This document shows positions 1 through 12,257 of a stretch of DNA of 64,000 nt, one piece after another. Under the pieces are notes generated by a model. The model saw only the letters and a list, made by a program, of their open reading frames with translations. It was not told the DNA's origin and made no database searches. Position numbers and translations under genes: made by a program. Position 1 is the first letter of the stretch. The number at the start of each line of letters is the position of its first letter. Source of the stretch: Tretioscincus oriximinensis (Eukaryota; Chordata; Lepidosauria; Squamata; Gymnophthalmidae); assembly GCA_022410635.1 (NCBI GenBank), contig JAJVDF010000509.1, positions 62,001 through 126,000 of the forward strand. Reading direction: 5' to 3'.

Positions 1-2289
1 AAGAATACCCAAATAGGAGAAAATCTGCACAAACATTTTTTGTCATTGTTGTTTATAAATGTTGGTACAAAAAAGCAACACTAACACTAACACCAACAGA
101 AAATGTACTTTGTTTGCCTCCTGGCTATTATTCGCAAAAAACTATTTTTGGGGGTAATAAGAAAAAGAAATGTGCTAGGCTAGTACAATCTGGGGAGTAG
201 AAATGAAGTAAAAGAGCCTACCATTCTTCATTCACTCCTTTTTATTCTACTAAAATGACTATCATATATATATAAATCCCATACTGAAGCTATTTTACTA
301 AATTAAGCAGATTTTATAAATGTAGCAAGAAACTATATTCTCTTGAATATTTTATTGCTGTGACCTGCCTTGGGACATTGAGTGAAGAGTGTGATACAAA
401 TTCCTAAATAAGTAACTGAATAAATAACAATTACAACACCAAAATGAAGGCAAAAAAGGGATCCATGCACATTCCTGATTGTTTTACACTATATAATGTC
501 CCAATGACATATAGATATTTATTTCTCCTGGATATTTGATTTCAGGAATCATTTTATACATATATACTGTAACTGTGCAGTTTGCCTACAGAAATAGTGT
601 TTATTTTAAACATTTGTATACCATTTCATCATTGAAAAGCTTCAAAGTAGTTCAGAAAAGAGTCTAATTAGAAGGTTAGAAATGAACAGAAATGGTAAAG
701 TGTTTAAACAGAGTTAGGAATCTTCAGGTGCAAAAATACATCTTTGGAAGACATCAGCTGATTCAATCTCCTTTGCACTGGAGCCACTGCTATAGTGTTT
801 TGAAATCAGCTGTTTGCAGCCTTCACAGTTTCTGAAAAACAAGGGGAAAGAGATCTCCTTAGATCTGCTGCTGCCCTGGACTCCAGACTTTGGGGATCTT
901 CTGCCTTTTCCAGAAGACTTGAAAGATTGTACCTCCAGCTATTCCGTCCCAGTTCCTATCAGAATTCACAGCAAAATCGCCATCAGAGTTCACTTGATGT
1001 GACTGGTGATGGTTTTCTGAGCGAATTTTGCTCAGAAAATGCACTGGTGTGCTGTCTGAACATGGCCAATCCATTTTCCATGAGGATTTAAAGAAAAACA
1101 CACATGGCCAGCTCAAATCCAAGCCGTTTTCTATCTCTTTTTCCCCATTATGAGAACTCAGCCTACGTGTGTTTTCCAGAAAGGTTTATGGAAAACATCA
1201 GCCTGTGAAACAAAAGTTTATGGAGCAGTTTGTGAATGGAATGCTGCATCTGCAGCATCTGATAGAATATTGAGCCAAGCGTGTTCCAGGAGTGATCGTA
1301 CTGTAGAAGTTCCCTTAAATACACATGCACTCATACACAAACAATATAACTCAAAGGAGGGGAAATTACCTATTCACAGTACCCATCACACTGATCAATG
1401 CAAGTCAGTAAAACGTCAGAGCACCAATTAGAACAGTGAAGGAGGCAGCTATTGAATGAAAATGAAAGCAAAAGCACAGAATATAAATGTTATGCAAATC
1501 TTTCAGGCTAAGGGTTTCAAATAAAAAGAGAGCATGAGAACAGCAGAACTAGACAATGTACGACCTGTCCCTGGTGGTCATTGCTGGACACAACATGATT
1601 CTATACTTTAAGTGATTCAATGTGCCAAAATATAACAGGACTAATTCATAATAGCTCCTGGTTTTGCAAATTAATCAGAATAGATGAGGGCCTGTTAGAA
1701 AGAGACAAGGCTTTCAAAGTCTCTTGTCTGTAGTTTGTTCAATTCACACTTGCATATTGCTGAGCAGAAAGTGTTTTCTATACAATGACAACAAACAAAA
1801 TAAATTACTGTTGCCCTGGCATTTTCCCCCAGTAAAACACAGAAAGCTGAATGAAGAGATTAATTGTCCTACTGTTGCTGGGCAGTAATAGAATCAAGAA
1901 GGGATTTGTTCCTTTCTATCATCACAAGTTATTATCATTCTTGGATGTTTGTTTCAAATTGGGTCTCCACTTGACTTCTGCTTGAATACCTAGGGGGAAG
2001 TGCCATAACTATCATTCTGGAAATGGACTCCTATCCCCATTTCAGAGCTCAGAGGTTTAGTTTTAAATAGTAATCTGAGACCCATGTAACAAAAAAGGAG
2101 ACTTTGCCATACAGAAAAGATGTGTTGGAGGGCTATCATGCCCCATACTGAAGCAATATGACACAAGGCATTTTTACTACTACATGTCACTATCAAGTTT
2201 TTCCATTGTTCCTTTCAATTCATTCTTCAGCTTGATTATTATGGAGAGTAATTACTCAAAATTAAAAGAATCTTGCCTGCCATTTCAAT
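1..2289. other. unique AT-rich sequence, no gene seen
   Basis: No coding region or recognised repeat is supported. Two small perfect stems are visible: TTTTCTGAGC at 1013-1022 pairs with 1030-1039, and ATGCTGC at 1241-1247 pairs with 1252-1258. The short open frames here have no recognisable domain. Confidence 0.6.
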
Positions 2290-2482
2290 CCAGAGGCAGT
2301 TCCATGACATCTATCCTAGCAGGCATTTATATACTTGAGTTCCATGGATTTGCCTAATCGTTTCTTAAAACTATTCAAGCTGGTAGCTACCACCATCTCT
2401 TATAGAAGCAAATTCCATAAATGAATGACCCTATGAATAACAGAAACATTTTTCCCCCTGTCCTTTCCTAACTCTTTTGACC
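2290..2482 (-). mobile_element. CR1-type LINE 3' fragment
   Basis: Reads as a diverged copy of the 3' region seen more clearly at 45640-45830: the motif order for 'ctattcaagctgg', 'taccaccatctct' and 'aaattccataa' is the same. The element lies on the minus strand. It is short, 5'-truncated and non-coding. Confidence 0.65.
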
Positions 2483-4747
2483 CCTGGTGCTGGTATTGTA
2501 TGATAAAAAAATGCTAATGCAAACTATAACATATAATTCAAAATAAGACCCCATTCAAAAATGGCCTGAAATTGCTTATTTTTTCACTTTGTTTCTTTTC
2601 CCATTTAACCATTTTCATTGTGCTCAACCCCTATGTTTCTTCTTTTTCTGTTCAAAAAAGACTGAGCACGCAAAGAAGAAAAGCTTCACTATACACATGT
2701 AAGAAAGTATATAGTTGATCCCTAAAGATCTCATGGCAGGTCAAGAAGAACAGCTCTGCGGCTACTGACCACTCTCATGAGCCCACTGTTACTGGGTAGA
2801 ATGATAGCAGAAACCCAATCAACCTCCTGGTTACGTTTTTGATAACTCCAGATTTTGAGCCATTTCTCGTATATCAAAAACATGTTGTCCCTCTGTTTCT
2901 TCAAACTGAATAACATTTATTCCGCAAGTCAGAAGATAACAAGGAGATGAGATGTAAGATGTAAAAGACGTTGGCTAAAGGCACCTTCTAGTAGGGTAAC
3001 TTTGTCAGGTCACCACTTCAAATGATGTCCCTATGCTCAAACTGAGACACAGTGATACCTTTTGAGAAACTTTTTCCTTCAAGTATTTGTGTAGAAACCA
3101 TCTTTCTCTAGGCATCTCCTTAGAGGCTTCTGTGTAGAAGTCATCTTCCTAGGGAAGTAGCGATATAGCTCTGCTGAGGGATGAGATATTTTTTCATCCC
3201 CTCAGTTTTGTATTAACATGAAGGAACTGTGAATCTTGAAAAGTAGAAATGACCTGGAATACCGAGTGGCTGCCAGACTACAGGAAAAATCATGATTTTT
3301 TAAAATTTAATTTTTTTTTAATTTAATTTTTTAATTTAAATTAATTTAAATTACTGGATGCAGCTTTAGACAAATTACTAAAATACTATCCACAATTCAT
3401 TCTGTAGATAGGTAGATTTTTCCAATAGACTGTTTATTATCAAACTATTTTTAAAAGTCAGTATCTGGAAGTTGCATTTCCAATCTCTTTAGTTTGTAAT
3501 TAGTTATAGCATTTATTAAAATGTTTTAAAACAAAAACCAGGCTTCTTACCATTATATACAAAGACATCCATCACAAACGGATGGTCTTCTAAATGTTAA
3601 ACTAAACAGCCCTAGAACATTGACAATCCATTTATCTTAATGCTACATCCTCCAGCAGATAGTTAAAACAGCAGCCATTAATACTTCAGAAACTGTTTTG
3701 CATGAAAGTTTTGTACAGTCCTTCCCTAGACTTAGAAAAGAAGTTTGACATGTCCCTCCACTAGATGGTTCTTTTAATAATGACAAGAAAATTGAACTAA
3801 AGCCTTTACTAAACGCATACTTGCATGACAATCATCAATGAAGCCAGTCTAACAGTGTACTTGCACAATTAAAAAAACTCATGTTATGGGAGGAGGAGGG
3901 GAATACTCGTATTTCCATAGTAATAGTTTTTAGGTCTTCGAAGGCTTCAAGACAATGCTGATGTTAACAGGATGTCTAGTAAGAGCACCATCATTTGTTA
4001 TCAAGATGTTGATGATTTCTTCCAATTCTTTTGAAACTGGTTGATCTTTGAATAGGATAATACCATGAAAATACCTCTTCCTGAAATTTTTCCATTTTTG
4101 TATATTTGTCATACTTCATTGTTTCAGTCTTTTGGAATAATGATCTGTAGGCTGATGAGTGGAATTGTTTGGAAAACATGGATCTCATTGAATCTGACTT
4201 AAAATTAACACAGCAATCCACAATAAGAAAATCAGAACAATGGTCAAGCATTATGGGAGTAGTATTTTTGTTTCAGGGCATGGCCAACATGTTATAATTG
4301 ATGAAATCATGATTTCTGTTCTCTACCAGAAAATTCTGAAGGAGAATGTCAGTGAGTGATCTGAAGCTCAGAGGCGATTAGATTATGCAACAATCTGAAA
4401 TACAAAAGAAATCTAAATTATCCAAAGGGGGGAGGGAGATAAAGTTTTGGAATGGCCTAGCCAAAGTTCTAAGTGTCAGCAACTTGAAAAGACATGTTCA
4501 GAAGTCCTCCAATGTGGCTTACTATGCAAAGAAGGGTAGGCCAAAATGTCCGTATTAATGTAGATGACTGATGTTCAGTTATTAAAAGTGTTTGGTTGTA
4601 CTTGTTAGTAAAGGAAGTAAAATCAGGTATCAAACTTAGTGAAGCAAATGATTATTCATATAAAAACATAGGTTTTCCATAGCTTTATTTTTCCATTAAA
4701 TAAAATCTCATTTAAAAGTCAATCAGTCTTGTTTCTTATGTGACAGA
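2483..4747. other. unique AT-rich sequence, no gene seen
   Basis: No supported gene. 3296-3356 is a nearly pure A/T block of T-runs and 'taattt' repeats. The rest shows no terminal repeats or conserved frame that I recognise. Confidence 0.6.
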
Positions 4748-4815
4748 ATATTTATTTATTTATTTATACCTGCCCCATACCCGAAGGTCTTAGGGCGGCC
4801 TTCAATATGTAACTG
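4748..4815 (-). mobile_element. L2 LINE 3' tail
   Basis: A (TTTA)n run is followed by 'atacctgcc' and 'cgaaggtcttagggcggcc'. In reverse complement this is the L2 3' tail (gccgccctaagaccttcggg, then a taaataaa end), as also seen at 37640-37891. Strongly 5'-truncated. Confidence 0.7.
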
Positions 4816-7048
4816 GCATTCAACAGGCTCCTGACTTCAAATCATTGAAAGGTTGCCCAATATCTAAAAAGTTGAGCAGGCAAGAATAGTGAGCAAGAGG
4901 CAGGTAGTTATAGCAATCAAGTGTGTGACTGCACCAGCAGAATGATCAAATATTTTATTAGAATCTGCTGTATTTTTTCACAATGGTCCTCATTATCTCA
5001 CTGATAAAAAAAGTAATCTAAAAGAGAAAATAGTGAACCATTTCCCCCAGCACCTATCCCTGAATCCACTCTCTCACTAATTTATGCATTGCATTGCTTT
5101 GAGCTACCACTCAGCCCTGCTGTTCAGCTGATGGGTCAAGATTCAAAAGAAGAAAGATATACCAAATACTTTCTATGCTGCCTTCACAAGTTAGAAGCCT
5201 CCACATTGCTTAGAAATTCTAGTTGTTATTAAATGGTCCCCTATTTCCTATACAGCAGATCAGAAATATGGCAAACTATATGATGGCAATGGATGACATT
5301 GGAAAGCAGAAAGACAAAGAAAACTGACTTTCCCTTGAGGGAGAAGAAACTCTCGAGGCTGGCATTTCCAAGGTTTCTTTTCAAAGTCACCTTTAAAATA
5401 AATATATAAATAAAATGGGGGGCAGCGTGAGAAATAAATAAATAAAGGGATCTCAGTTTTGTAATCAGACACGCAGTTCTGTGAAGGTCACTTCCAAGCA
5501 ACTCTAATAAATTATGCATTGGTAGAAAGAAATTCTGCATCTTAATATTTAGAAATCAACCACTGCGTGCAAATGGGGCTGAACTTTTGCTCATGTTTGA
5601 ACAGTTGGAAACAAGAAGGAAAAAAATTGTGTGTGTGTGTGTGTGTGTTTGTGTGTGTGTGCGCTTTCTTTTTCAGCAAAGTGACACCCAACTTACATCA
5701 ACTTCAGGATAAGCTCTCAAGTGATATTTTAAGGGAGAGGAAGAGAAGAAACAGGAAAAAGTCATATACATGTCCACTGATGTTGATTTCAGTTGATTGC
5801 TCTTTGCATTGGTTTTATTGATTTCTTTCTTTTCTTTCTTATGTTCTTTGTCTCATTAACCACGAGACTATGACGTAGTTTTATAGAAATATTTTAAATA
5901 AATTGTGTGGGGTAATGCAATGATCATTTATTTCTCTGAGAAGAAAAAGGCTGTCTTAAAAAATAATGGAGAGAAGACTAGATGACTAGTTTTAGTATCA
6001 CTCTGAAAATTCTAAACAGACAGCTTTACCTTTGAGTTTCAGGTTCAGCCTCTAACTCCAAACTGTGTCAAGCTGTTGCTGTATCTGCTTTTTAACCCTT
6101 CTTCAAATCCCATGTGTTGAAGCTTTCAATCAAAGTCACACAATCCCACAGTTACAGGGTACATGTCACTCAAAAACATCTAAGCCTTGGCATGGCTGTC
6201 TGTGGTTTACACAGGGGATGGTAATTTTTTAACCTATAACACTCACAAAGAACTTCTCATTTTTGAAACAACAGCTGAACATGTATCATCTCAACTGTCT
6301 CACGGTTTAACCCGCATCATCTTGCACTTTATTAAGAAACTCTGTAACTATTTTAATGTGGTTCTTCAAGTAAGATTGACAGCTTTATCAGACTGATGTA
6401 TACATTAAATAAATTGAGGTCTCTTATCTGATAAATTATCAGTGGATACCCCCTTTTTGGATAGGTTCACCCCCCACACAAACAAACATACCAGATTTCA
6501 TTAGACTGCTCCTGAGTGGATAACAATGTATGTGTGAATTATACATGCACACATATAAATACCCTTAGGATTTATACACACACACATATATATTATAAGC
6601 AATTATTAATGAAATAATATAAAAGAGTAAAAGCAATGAAAATCAACAGAAATGAAATCAAATAATTGAGTTAACTATGTTTGTCATATTCAAGTTTAGG
6701 CAAACGTTTTTGTTAAACCACATATTTACAAATGGTATACGAATGAAACTATTTGGGAAATGAAATGTTTCTCATCAGATTTGGACAAAATTAAGTCAAT
6801 TTACTACACGCACCTTGGGAGCAGATTTCTTTTTTAAAAAATAGCCCAAAGTGAACAAACCAAATTGATTTCAATTTAAAGAAGGCTAACCTCAGGGAGG
6901 CTTATGAATAGAGTTAGCTCATAGGAAGAGTTCACAGGAGCTTTGTATGTGGGCTACTTATGGAGTACTGAGTTTGGCTACATCTATACAAACTTTGGAC
7001 TTTAACTGGAAAATATTTTACTTCTGAGCACCACTGATAGTAGTTTTA
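4816..7048. other. unique AT-rich sequence with simple repeats
   Basis: No supported gene. A (TG)n run occupies about 5628-5662, and an (AC)-rich stretch lies near 6568-6590. The open frame across the TG run is a low-complexity artefact. Confidence 0.55.
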
Positions 7049-7419
7049 AGCTATATCCACACATCACTTATTTATTCCACTATAGTTGAATATTCCACAG
7101 TTAAGCACTGTGGGGACAGAATATTGTTAAGAGCAAAAACCTCCCACTGGACTCCCAAAATATATGGAGAAGATGTTGAGGCCAGTTCCCAGGCCTCAAC
7201 TGTTCTCTTGCCTTGGGCAGTTTGATTAGTTTATCTTCTGCTTCCCCTGTTTCAGTTATCTGATTAACATTTGAATCTTAATTAAGCTGCGTATATGTCC
7301 TCCTTCACACACATGCTGGTTCCACCCATGAATTCCAGTAACCAATAATATTGAAGGAAATGTGCAAATGGTTCAATTAAAAAGATACAGTTTGGATCCC
7401 CTATTTTGCATACCGAAGG

Positions 7420-7427
7420 TATAAAAA
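7420..7427 (+). promoter_or_regulatory. LTR TATA box
   Basis: TATAAAAA within 'gaaggtataaaaaccg', in the 5' third of the solo LTR, where the U3 promoter of an LTR is expected. The distance to the AATAAA signal (about 640 bases) would imply an unusually long transcribed R segment. Confidence 0.5.
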
Positions 7428-7502
7428 CCGAGCCAAAGTATGAAGAATTGGAGCAGGGTTGGAGAATGAGAAGGACAAGGCAAGATAGGAAAAGTAGCTG
7501 AA

Positions 7503-7550
7503 GGAGGAAGAGGAAGAGGAGGAAGAAGAAGAGGAAGAGACTATATTAGA
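7503..7550 (+). repeat. purine-rich GAGGAA/GAAGAA tract
   Basis: An almost pure A/G stretch of GAGGAA and GAAGAA units inside the solo LTR, downstream of its TATA box. Confidence 0.8.
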
Positions 7551-8070
7551 ACTCAGAGATCTGAAGCACAGCCTTTAGAAGGCTTCTTTTTCCTTCCTGC
7601 CTTTCTGCCACCCAGCAGAAGGCAGTGCATTTTGGGAAGATTGTGGAGTGGCCCACTCTCCCATTTTCTCCTATTGGCTTCTGAGCCCGAGACTTCTTCT
7701 CTCACCATTTTCTTCCCAGCTTTGCTGAAAAATTGTCCTTGGAAGAAGACTGTGTGGGTGAGAAACCATCATCTATTAATTTTGTTATTTTTATTAGCAA
7801 GGATGAAATTAGCAGGATTAAATTGGGAGATGGACATCTTTAATCTTGGACCCAAAGCTGAGATAGACATCTTTTGATGTCTTGTTAGCTTACAACACAT
7901 ACACTCATTAACTCAAACACGCACGCACTCACCAGGGAGACCAAGAACTCTGCTGATCTGTACCTTACCTTTTCTCCTTCTGTTGTTTGACCACAAGATG
8001 AGTGTGTTCTTATTGGAATTACTGCCATATTTATGCTTATTTTGCTATTGTAAAAAAAAACTACTTCTTT

Positions 8071-8076
8071 AATAAA
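8071..8076 (+). terminator. LTR polyadenylation signal
   Basis: AATAAA in the 3' part of the solo LTR, 165 bases before its TAACA end, consistent with the R/U5 boundary. Confidence 0.5.
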
Positions 8077-8307
8077 ACTTTATCTTGTAACTATTTGGCT
8101 GGATTTGAAAATCTGTCACCCCAAGTATATATAGCTGCAAGAATTCTGTTTTCCTACCTCTCTTATGCAAGCAAGTTTGCTCTCAGCTAATTTCCCCCAA
8201 CTATTAGCACTATTACTACTTATTATTAGACTATGGTAACAATATCCATGCTACATTGTGGAATATCCAGTTATAGTGGAATAAATAAGTTATATGGGGA
8301 TGCAGCC

Positions 8308-9854
8308 TAAGAGTGCCCAGAGGATTAGTACATTTAGATAAAGGAAAGTTTCATCTTTATTCTCTGAGTTCCATTCAGTAATGATATATCATTGTTATGT
8401 GACCTTTTGTGGTCAAGCAAAATTGAAAGCTGACCAGCTGGAACCTCAGGAGTAATCCGTAAAGTGATTGGTTAAAGACAGCAAGGTAAAAACCTATTGA
8501 TATGTGGCTGGAGCCAGTACAAGTACCAAATGGAATGTAGCAAAGGGATCTGTGTTTGGTCCAGCTAGTCAAGTAAAAGAGAAAGCCGTTTACAAAGAAA
8601 AATCACTCAGTGCAGGAATAAAGTGTGCTGTGAGGAAGTAAAGTGCTCTTCCATTTATATCTGAGAAGAGAGTATTGTTTAGAGACAATTAGTAGTCCCT
8701 TGAGGCCTTATTTGGCAATGGAGAATGCATATCAGAAATGAGCAGAAAGTTTGAGAAGAAGGAACTTAGGCCCTGTTTCCACAGATGAACTAATTTATTT
8801 TAGGAATCCACACATTTAGGGATTTAGGTAAATTTCTTTATGGAAAATCAAATCTAAAACTGAACATTGTATCATGTATCATTCGTGTCAATTTGTATGC
8901 TACCTTTCTCATGGCAGTTTAAAATGAAGTCCGAAAAGAATATAATACGGAACAACGTGTCATTAATTTAAACAGAAAGTCCCCCAAAACAATTGCAAAG
9001 GACAAAAGATTGTGTCGGTTTTATTGAAAATTCCTACTACATCTCTTTCAATCTGGTAGCACTTGGTTACCTGAAGTGGAGAGGTGGCTAAACAAAGGAT
9101 AAACTCAGGCAAGCATCAAGCAAACTCATTTGGAAAAGGTGAGTTTCTTGAGAGCTCATAAACACAGTGAGAAAGCAAAATGAGCTAAAGAGAATTTGGC
9201 AGGTTGATCAGCAGGGGAAATGAAGAGTTCTTTCTTCTTAAATATTACTTTTTTGTATTTTGGTTGTTTCTTTACCTTCTCCCTTCTGTAGATAATACGT
9301 TGCTGACCACACGTATTGAAATATGATGAGCTAAATCTACTTATCTACTTATCACTTATCTACTTTTAAACCTTCTTCATTTTTAAAGAATGACAAGCTG
9401 TTTTTTCAGAGGCTCATTAATTCGCTTTAAGTAGTTTGATATTCTCCATTGTCTGTGTGGAATAGTAGTTCATGCATTGATTTGCAAAAACAATGAAGGA
9501 TTTCTATCATAATCAGAACTGAAGCAGAACTCCCAGCTACTAATTTGAAGGGTATTTAAGAAAAGATATAGCCCCATGCAGACATTACCAAAGGGGCTAA
9601 TAAGATCACCTGGAAAGCTGTTCCATTTGGCCCACAGTGATGTTTTTTAGCATAAGTGGAGACATAACAATGAATTCCAATCCTCACTATTTTATCTTTC
9701 TCTCAACACACTGAAGATGCTTTTTGGAGCACTTATGGCCTTCAAAATTACAAGCTGTTGATGGTTTGCTAAAGTGCCCACACATGTCCTATTTATGGGG
9801 CTGTTTTTGTTAAGGTTGCCTGGCCAAATGACATTGAGTTCTTGCTTGCCTTCA
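8308..9854. other. unique AT-rich sequence, no gene seen
   Basis: No supported coding region, terminal repeats or known repeat family. Confidence 0.55.
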
Positions 9855-10835
9855 TAAGGTGAACATTAATAAATCCCCAGGGCCAGATGGTATTCATCTT
9901 ACAATTCTTAAAGAACCCAGGTGTAAAATTACCAGACTTCTAGTCAAAAGATGAAGCACTGTGCTTGCAAGACTGGAGGGATGCAAATATAACACCAATC
10001 TTCAAAAAAGGATCCAGTGGTAATCCTAGTAATTACAGAATGGTCAGTTTAATATTAGTTCCAGGTAAAGTGTTGGAAACCGTAATTAAGGAGACAATTG
10101 CTGAAAACACAGAAGCAGACATTGCTGAATGAACCTTAGCAAGGCTTCTGCAAAGGTATATATTGCCTTGAAAATTTAGTGGGCAGCCCAATCAAGGTGT
10201 CAATCTAGTGTGCAGCAGCAGTGAAAATGCAAAATCATTATTAGGGATTATTAGGAAGGGAATTGAAAATAAGTTAGCACCATATATCTATGGTAAGGCC
10301 ACAGTTAAAATAGTGTGTAAAGTTTTAGTCACCACATCATAGAAAAGATACTGTAGAACTGGAGAAAGTGCAAGAAAAGAGCAATATGAATGATCAAGGG
10401 CTAGAAATCTCCCTTACAAAATCAGGCTGCAATCAGACTCTTCAGCCTCAAAAGATTGAAGCATTTAAAAAGTGATCTGAATGAAATGTATAAAATAATG
10501 CATGGTGCGGATTAGGTGAATAGAGAAAATATGTCTCTGTCACACAACACTAGGACCAGGGATCATGCCTTGAAGGTGAGGGGCAGAGGAATTTGGACAG
10601 ACAATGGGAAGTACTTACTTCCAAAAGAGGTGGTGGCAGCTAGTGGGCTGGACAACTTTAAAATAGGATTAGACAAATTCAAGGAAGCTAAGTGTATCGA
10701 TACTTATCATGATGGATTTCTTGCTGCTTGCTCTGAAATACTATTTTCAAGAAATTAAGACTAGCTGAGGGTTATATGAGACAGAATGCTGGACTAGTTG
10801 GGTTGTAGTCCAATTCAGCAGGACTCTTCCTATGT
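9855..10835 (+). mobile_element. CR1-type LINE, internally deleted
   Basis: Begins with the N-terminal side of a CR1 reverse transcriptase and ends with the 3' region typical of this subfamily ('ggactagttgggttgtagtcc', then 'cagcaggactcttcctatg'). The central catalytic part is missing, and many stops are present. Confidence 0.8.
9861..10760 (+). pseudogene. CR1 reverse transcriptase remnant
   Basis: The conserved RT entry motif reads NKSPGPDGIHLTILKEP near 9870-9920, followed by a stretch like WRDANITPIFKKGSSGNPSNYR, the usual CR1 order. After about 10100 the frame jumps to the C-terminal thumb-side region (LLGIIRKGIENK, about 10235-10275), which also appears as SMLGIIRKGIENR in the CR1 at 46.1 kb. 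The segment with the YLDFSKAFD and FADD catalytic motifs is absent. Stops and shifts make it non-functional. Confidence 0.75.
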
Positions 10836-11472
10836 TATGAGATTAACAAGAAAAAGGTAGGCAGCAGATAAAACTCTTCAGAAGTAGACTTGTCTGTGAA
10901 AGCTTGTGCTACCTACTTTTTTTCTTGATAATCAAAGAGGAAAATAATGTAAAGTAACTGGCTTCTAACCCATAGCTTTAACTGCAAAGATACGAAAATA
11001 CACAACTACTGTAGTATATTTACATATATTGAATACAAGATCTTAAAATGAGCAATAATTGATATTCTGCAGCAGCTTGAATAAGTTTACTTATTAAGGG
11101 AAAGTTATAGTCCCTTAAGTATTTTGGAGCTGAGTTTTCTTATATAAGTTAATAATTCCCTTTTAGCATGTTTCCAGGCAACATTGCCCTGAAGGAATAT
11201 AACTGTATAAAATTCAACACTTAGCAAAAGACAACATAGACTTTCAAAATCAGCTTTGCTCAAATACCTGCCTCAAACTTACAACATTTGCTTTGCTCCA
11301 ATATCTGTCTTGGTTTGGATTCTAGAAACTAGGGACATACCATATGGAAATAATGCATACTTCAATAATACACTGGTATCACATCCACACCAAAATTCCA
11401 GGATGTCCAACGTGGTATGTAAGTCAGATAGGTACTTGACAATCCCCCTGTTNTTCATTATTTTATTACTCT
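10836..11472. other. unique sequence, no gene seen
   Basis: AT-rich, with no supported feature. An isolated N lies at 11453. Confidence 0.5.
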
Positions 11473-12257
11473 GGCCCTGTGCACACGACGAGCTAAAAAG
11501 CGCTACAAAGCTATATTCTGGAATATAGCAATGACGTGTCTGTGCACACCATTAAGCTATATTCAACTGTCAAATGGTTCGGCTGAGGCGAGGAGGAGGT
11601 GGGGAGGTTGACAGAACATCTCAATGCTACTCGTTGCTTCGCCAAGCCGATCTCCAGGCAGCAGCCCACGAAAGCAGGCGGAGGACTGGCTAGAAGGAGG
11701 GCACAGTCAAACTAATGCAGCAGAGCTGGCTGCATGTCACGAGAAGCCTTTTCCTAAGCCAAGGCTGCCCTCTGCCTGCTTTCATGGGCTGCTGCCTGGA
11801 GATCGGCTTGGTAAAACGACGAGCAGCATTGCGGAGTCCTGTCAACCTCCCCACCTTCTCCTTGGTCAGCCAAACCATTTGACCGTGACAACGTCCTGCT
11901 CATCGCTTCACCAACCCGATCTCCAGGCAGCAGCCCCTGAAAGCAGGCAGGGGGCTAGCAGGGCTTAGGAAAAGGCGGGCAGATTTTCCTACTGAAGCAA
12001 TGAGGCGGTGCTTCCCTGTCATCTCTCCCCTCCTGACTCTCACAGCTAAGAGGATGGGGGTTGGTTACGAGATGATGGAGGTTGGCTGCCAGATGTCAGA
12101 GGTTCTCAGCAATGATGCCTGATTATCCCAGCATTAGTCTATTCCAGGATAAATGGCGTTTATTGAGGCACAACTGCTGAAACACGCTGAACATGTGTAT
12201 CAGAACCTTCCTCATCTCGTGCCGATTGAGGAGTAAAATAACTGTGTGCACACACCC
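11473..12257. mobile_element. GGC-ended composite DNA transposon, 785 bases
   Basis: Terminal repeats GGCCCTGTGCACAC (left) and GGGTGTGTGCACAC (right, reversed) are flanked by TCT at 11470-11472 and 12258-12260, a 3-base target duplication. The outer about 90 and 150 bases match the smaller elements at 36693-37073 and 44570-44981 ('tctggaatatagcaat', 'ggcgtttattgagg'). The GC-rich centre (about 11580-12100) is not in those sisters. It resembles the interior of the element at 32551-33769. No transposase frame is present. The predicted 114-residue frame is proline/serine-rich and matches nothing. Confidence 0.75.
11640..11960. repeat. internal inverted and direct repeats
   Basis: The module 'gatctccaggcagcagccc' followed by 'gaaagcaggc' occurs about 11650-11682 and 11918-11955 in one orientation and about 11777-11812 reversed ('gcctgctttcatgggctgc', then 'ctggagatcgg'). 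This gives two arms able to form long hairpins. Confidence 0.8.

Larger units (their letters stand above)
7125..8241 (+). mobile_element. solo LTR, 1117 bases
   Basis: Starts TGTTA and ends TAACA, the inverted TG...CA ends of an LTR, and is flanked by ATAT at 7121-7124 and 8242-8245. Removing it restores 'cagaatatccatgc', which is exactly the uninterrupted sequence of the sister MITE at 18319-18467, so the insertion limits are directly supported. It carries a TATA box at 7420-7427 and AATAAA at 8071. No internal gag/pol region is present, so it is probably a recombination product of an LTR retroelement. The family is not identified. Confidence 0.8.
7049..8307. mobile_element. GGC-ended MITE (PIF/Harbinger-like), split by an LTR
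   Basis: The left end (7049-7124) and right end (8246-8307) together match the intact 149-base element at 18319-18467. Shared blocks include 'cacttatttattccac' and 'ggggatgcagcc'. The terminal repeats start GGCTGCATCC on the right and a mutated AGCTATATCC on the left. Flanking triplets are TTA (7046-7048) and TAA (8308-8310), the TWA-like 3-base duplication expected of PIF/Harbinger elements. The superfamily call rests on ends and target size only. There is no transposase. Confidence 0.75.

Noticed and set aside
6940..7049. Earlier left boundary for the 7 kb transposon near 'ggctacatctatac'
   Set aside because: Comparison with the 18319 copy fixes the left edge at 7049; the phrase resembles other GGC ends but has no partner.
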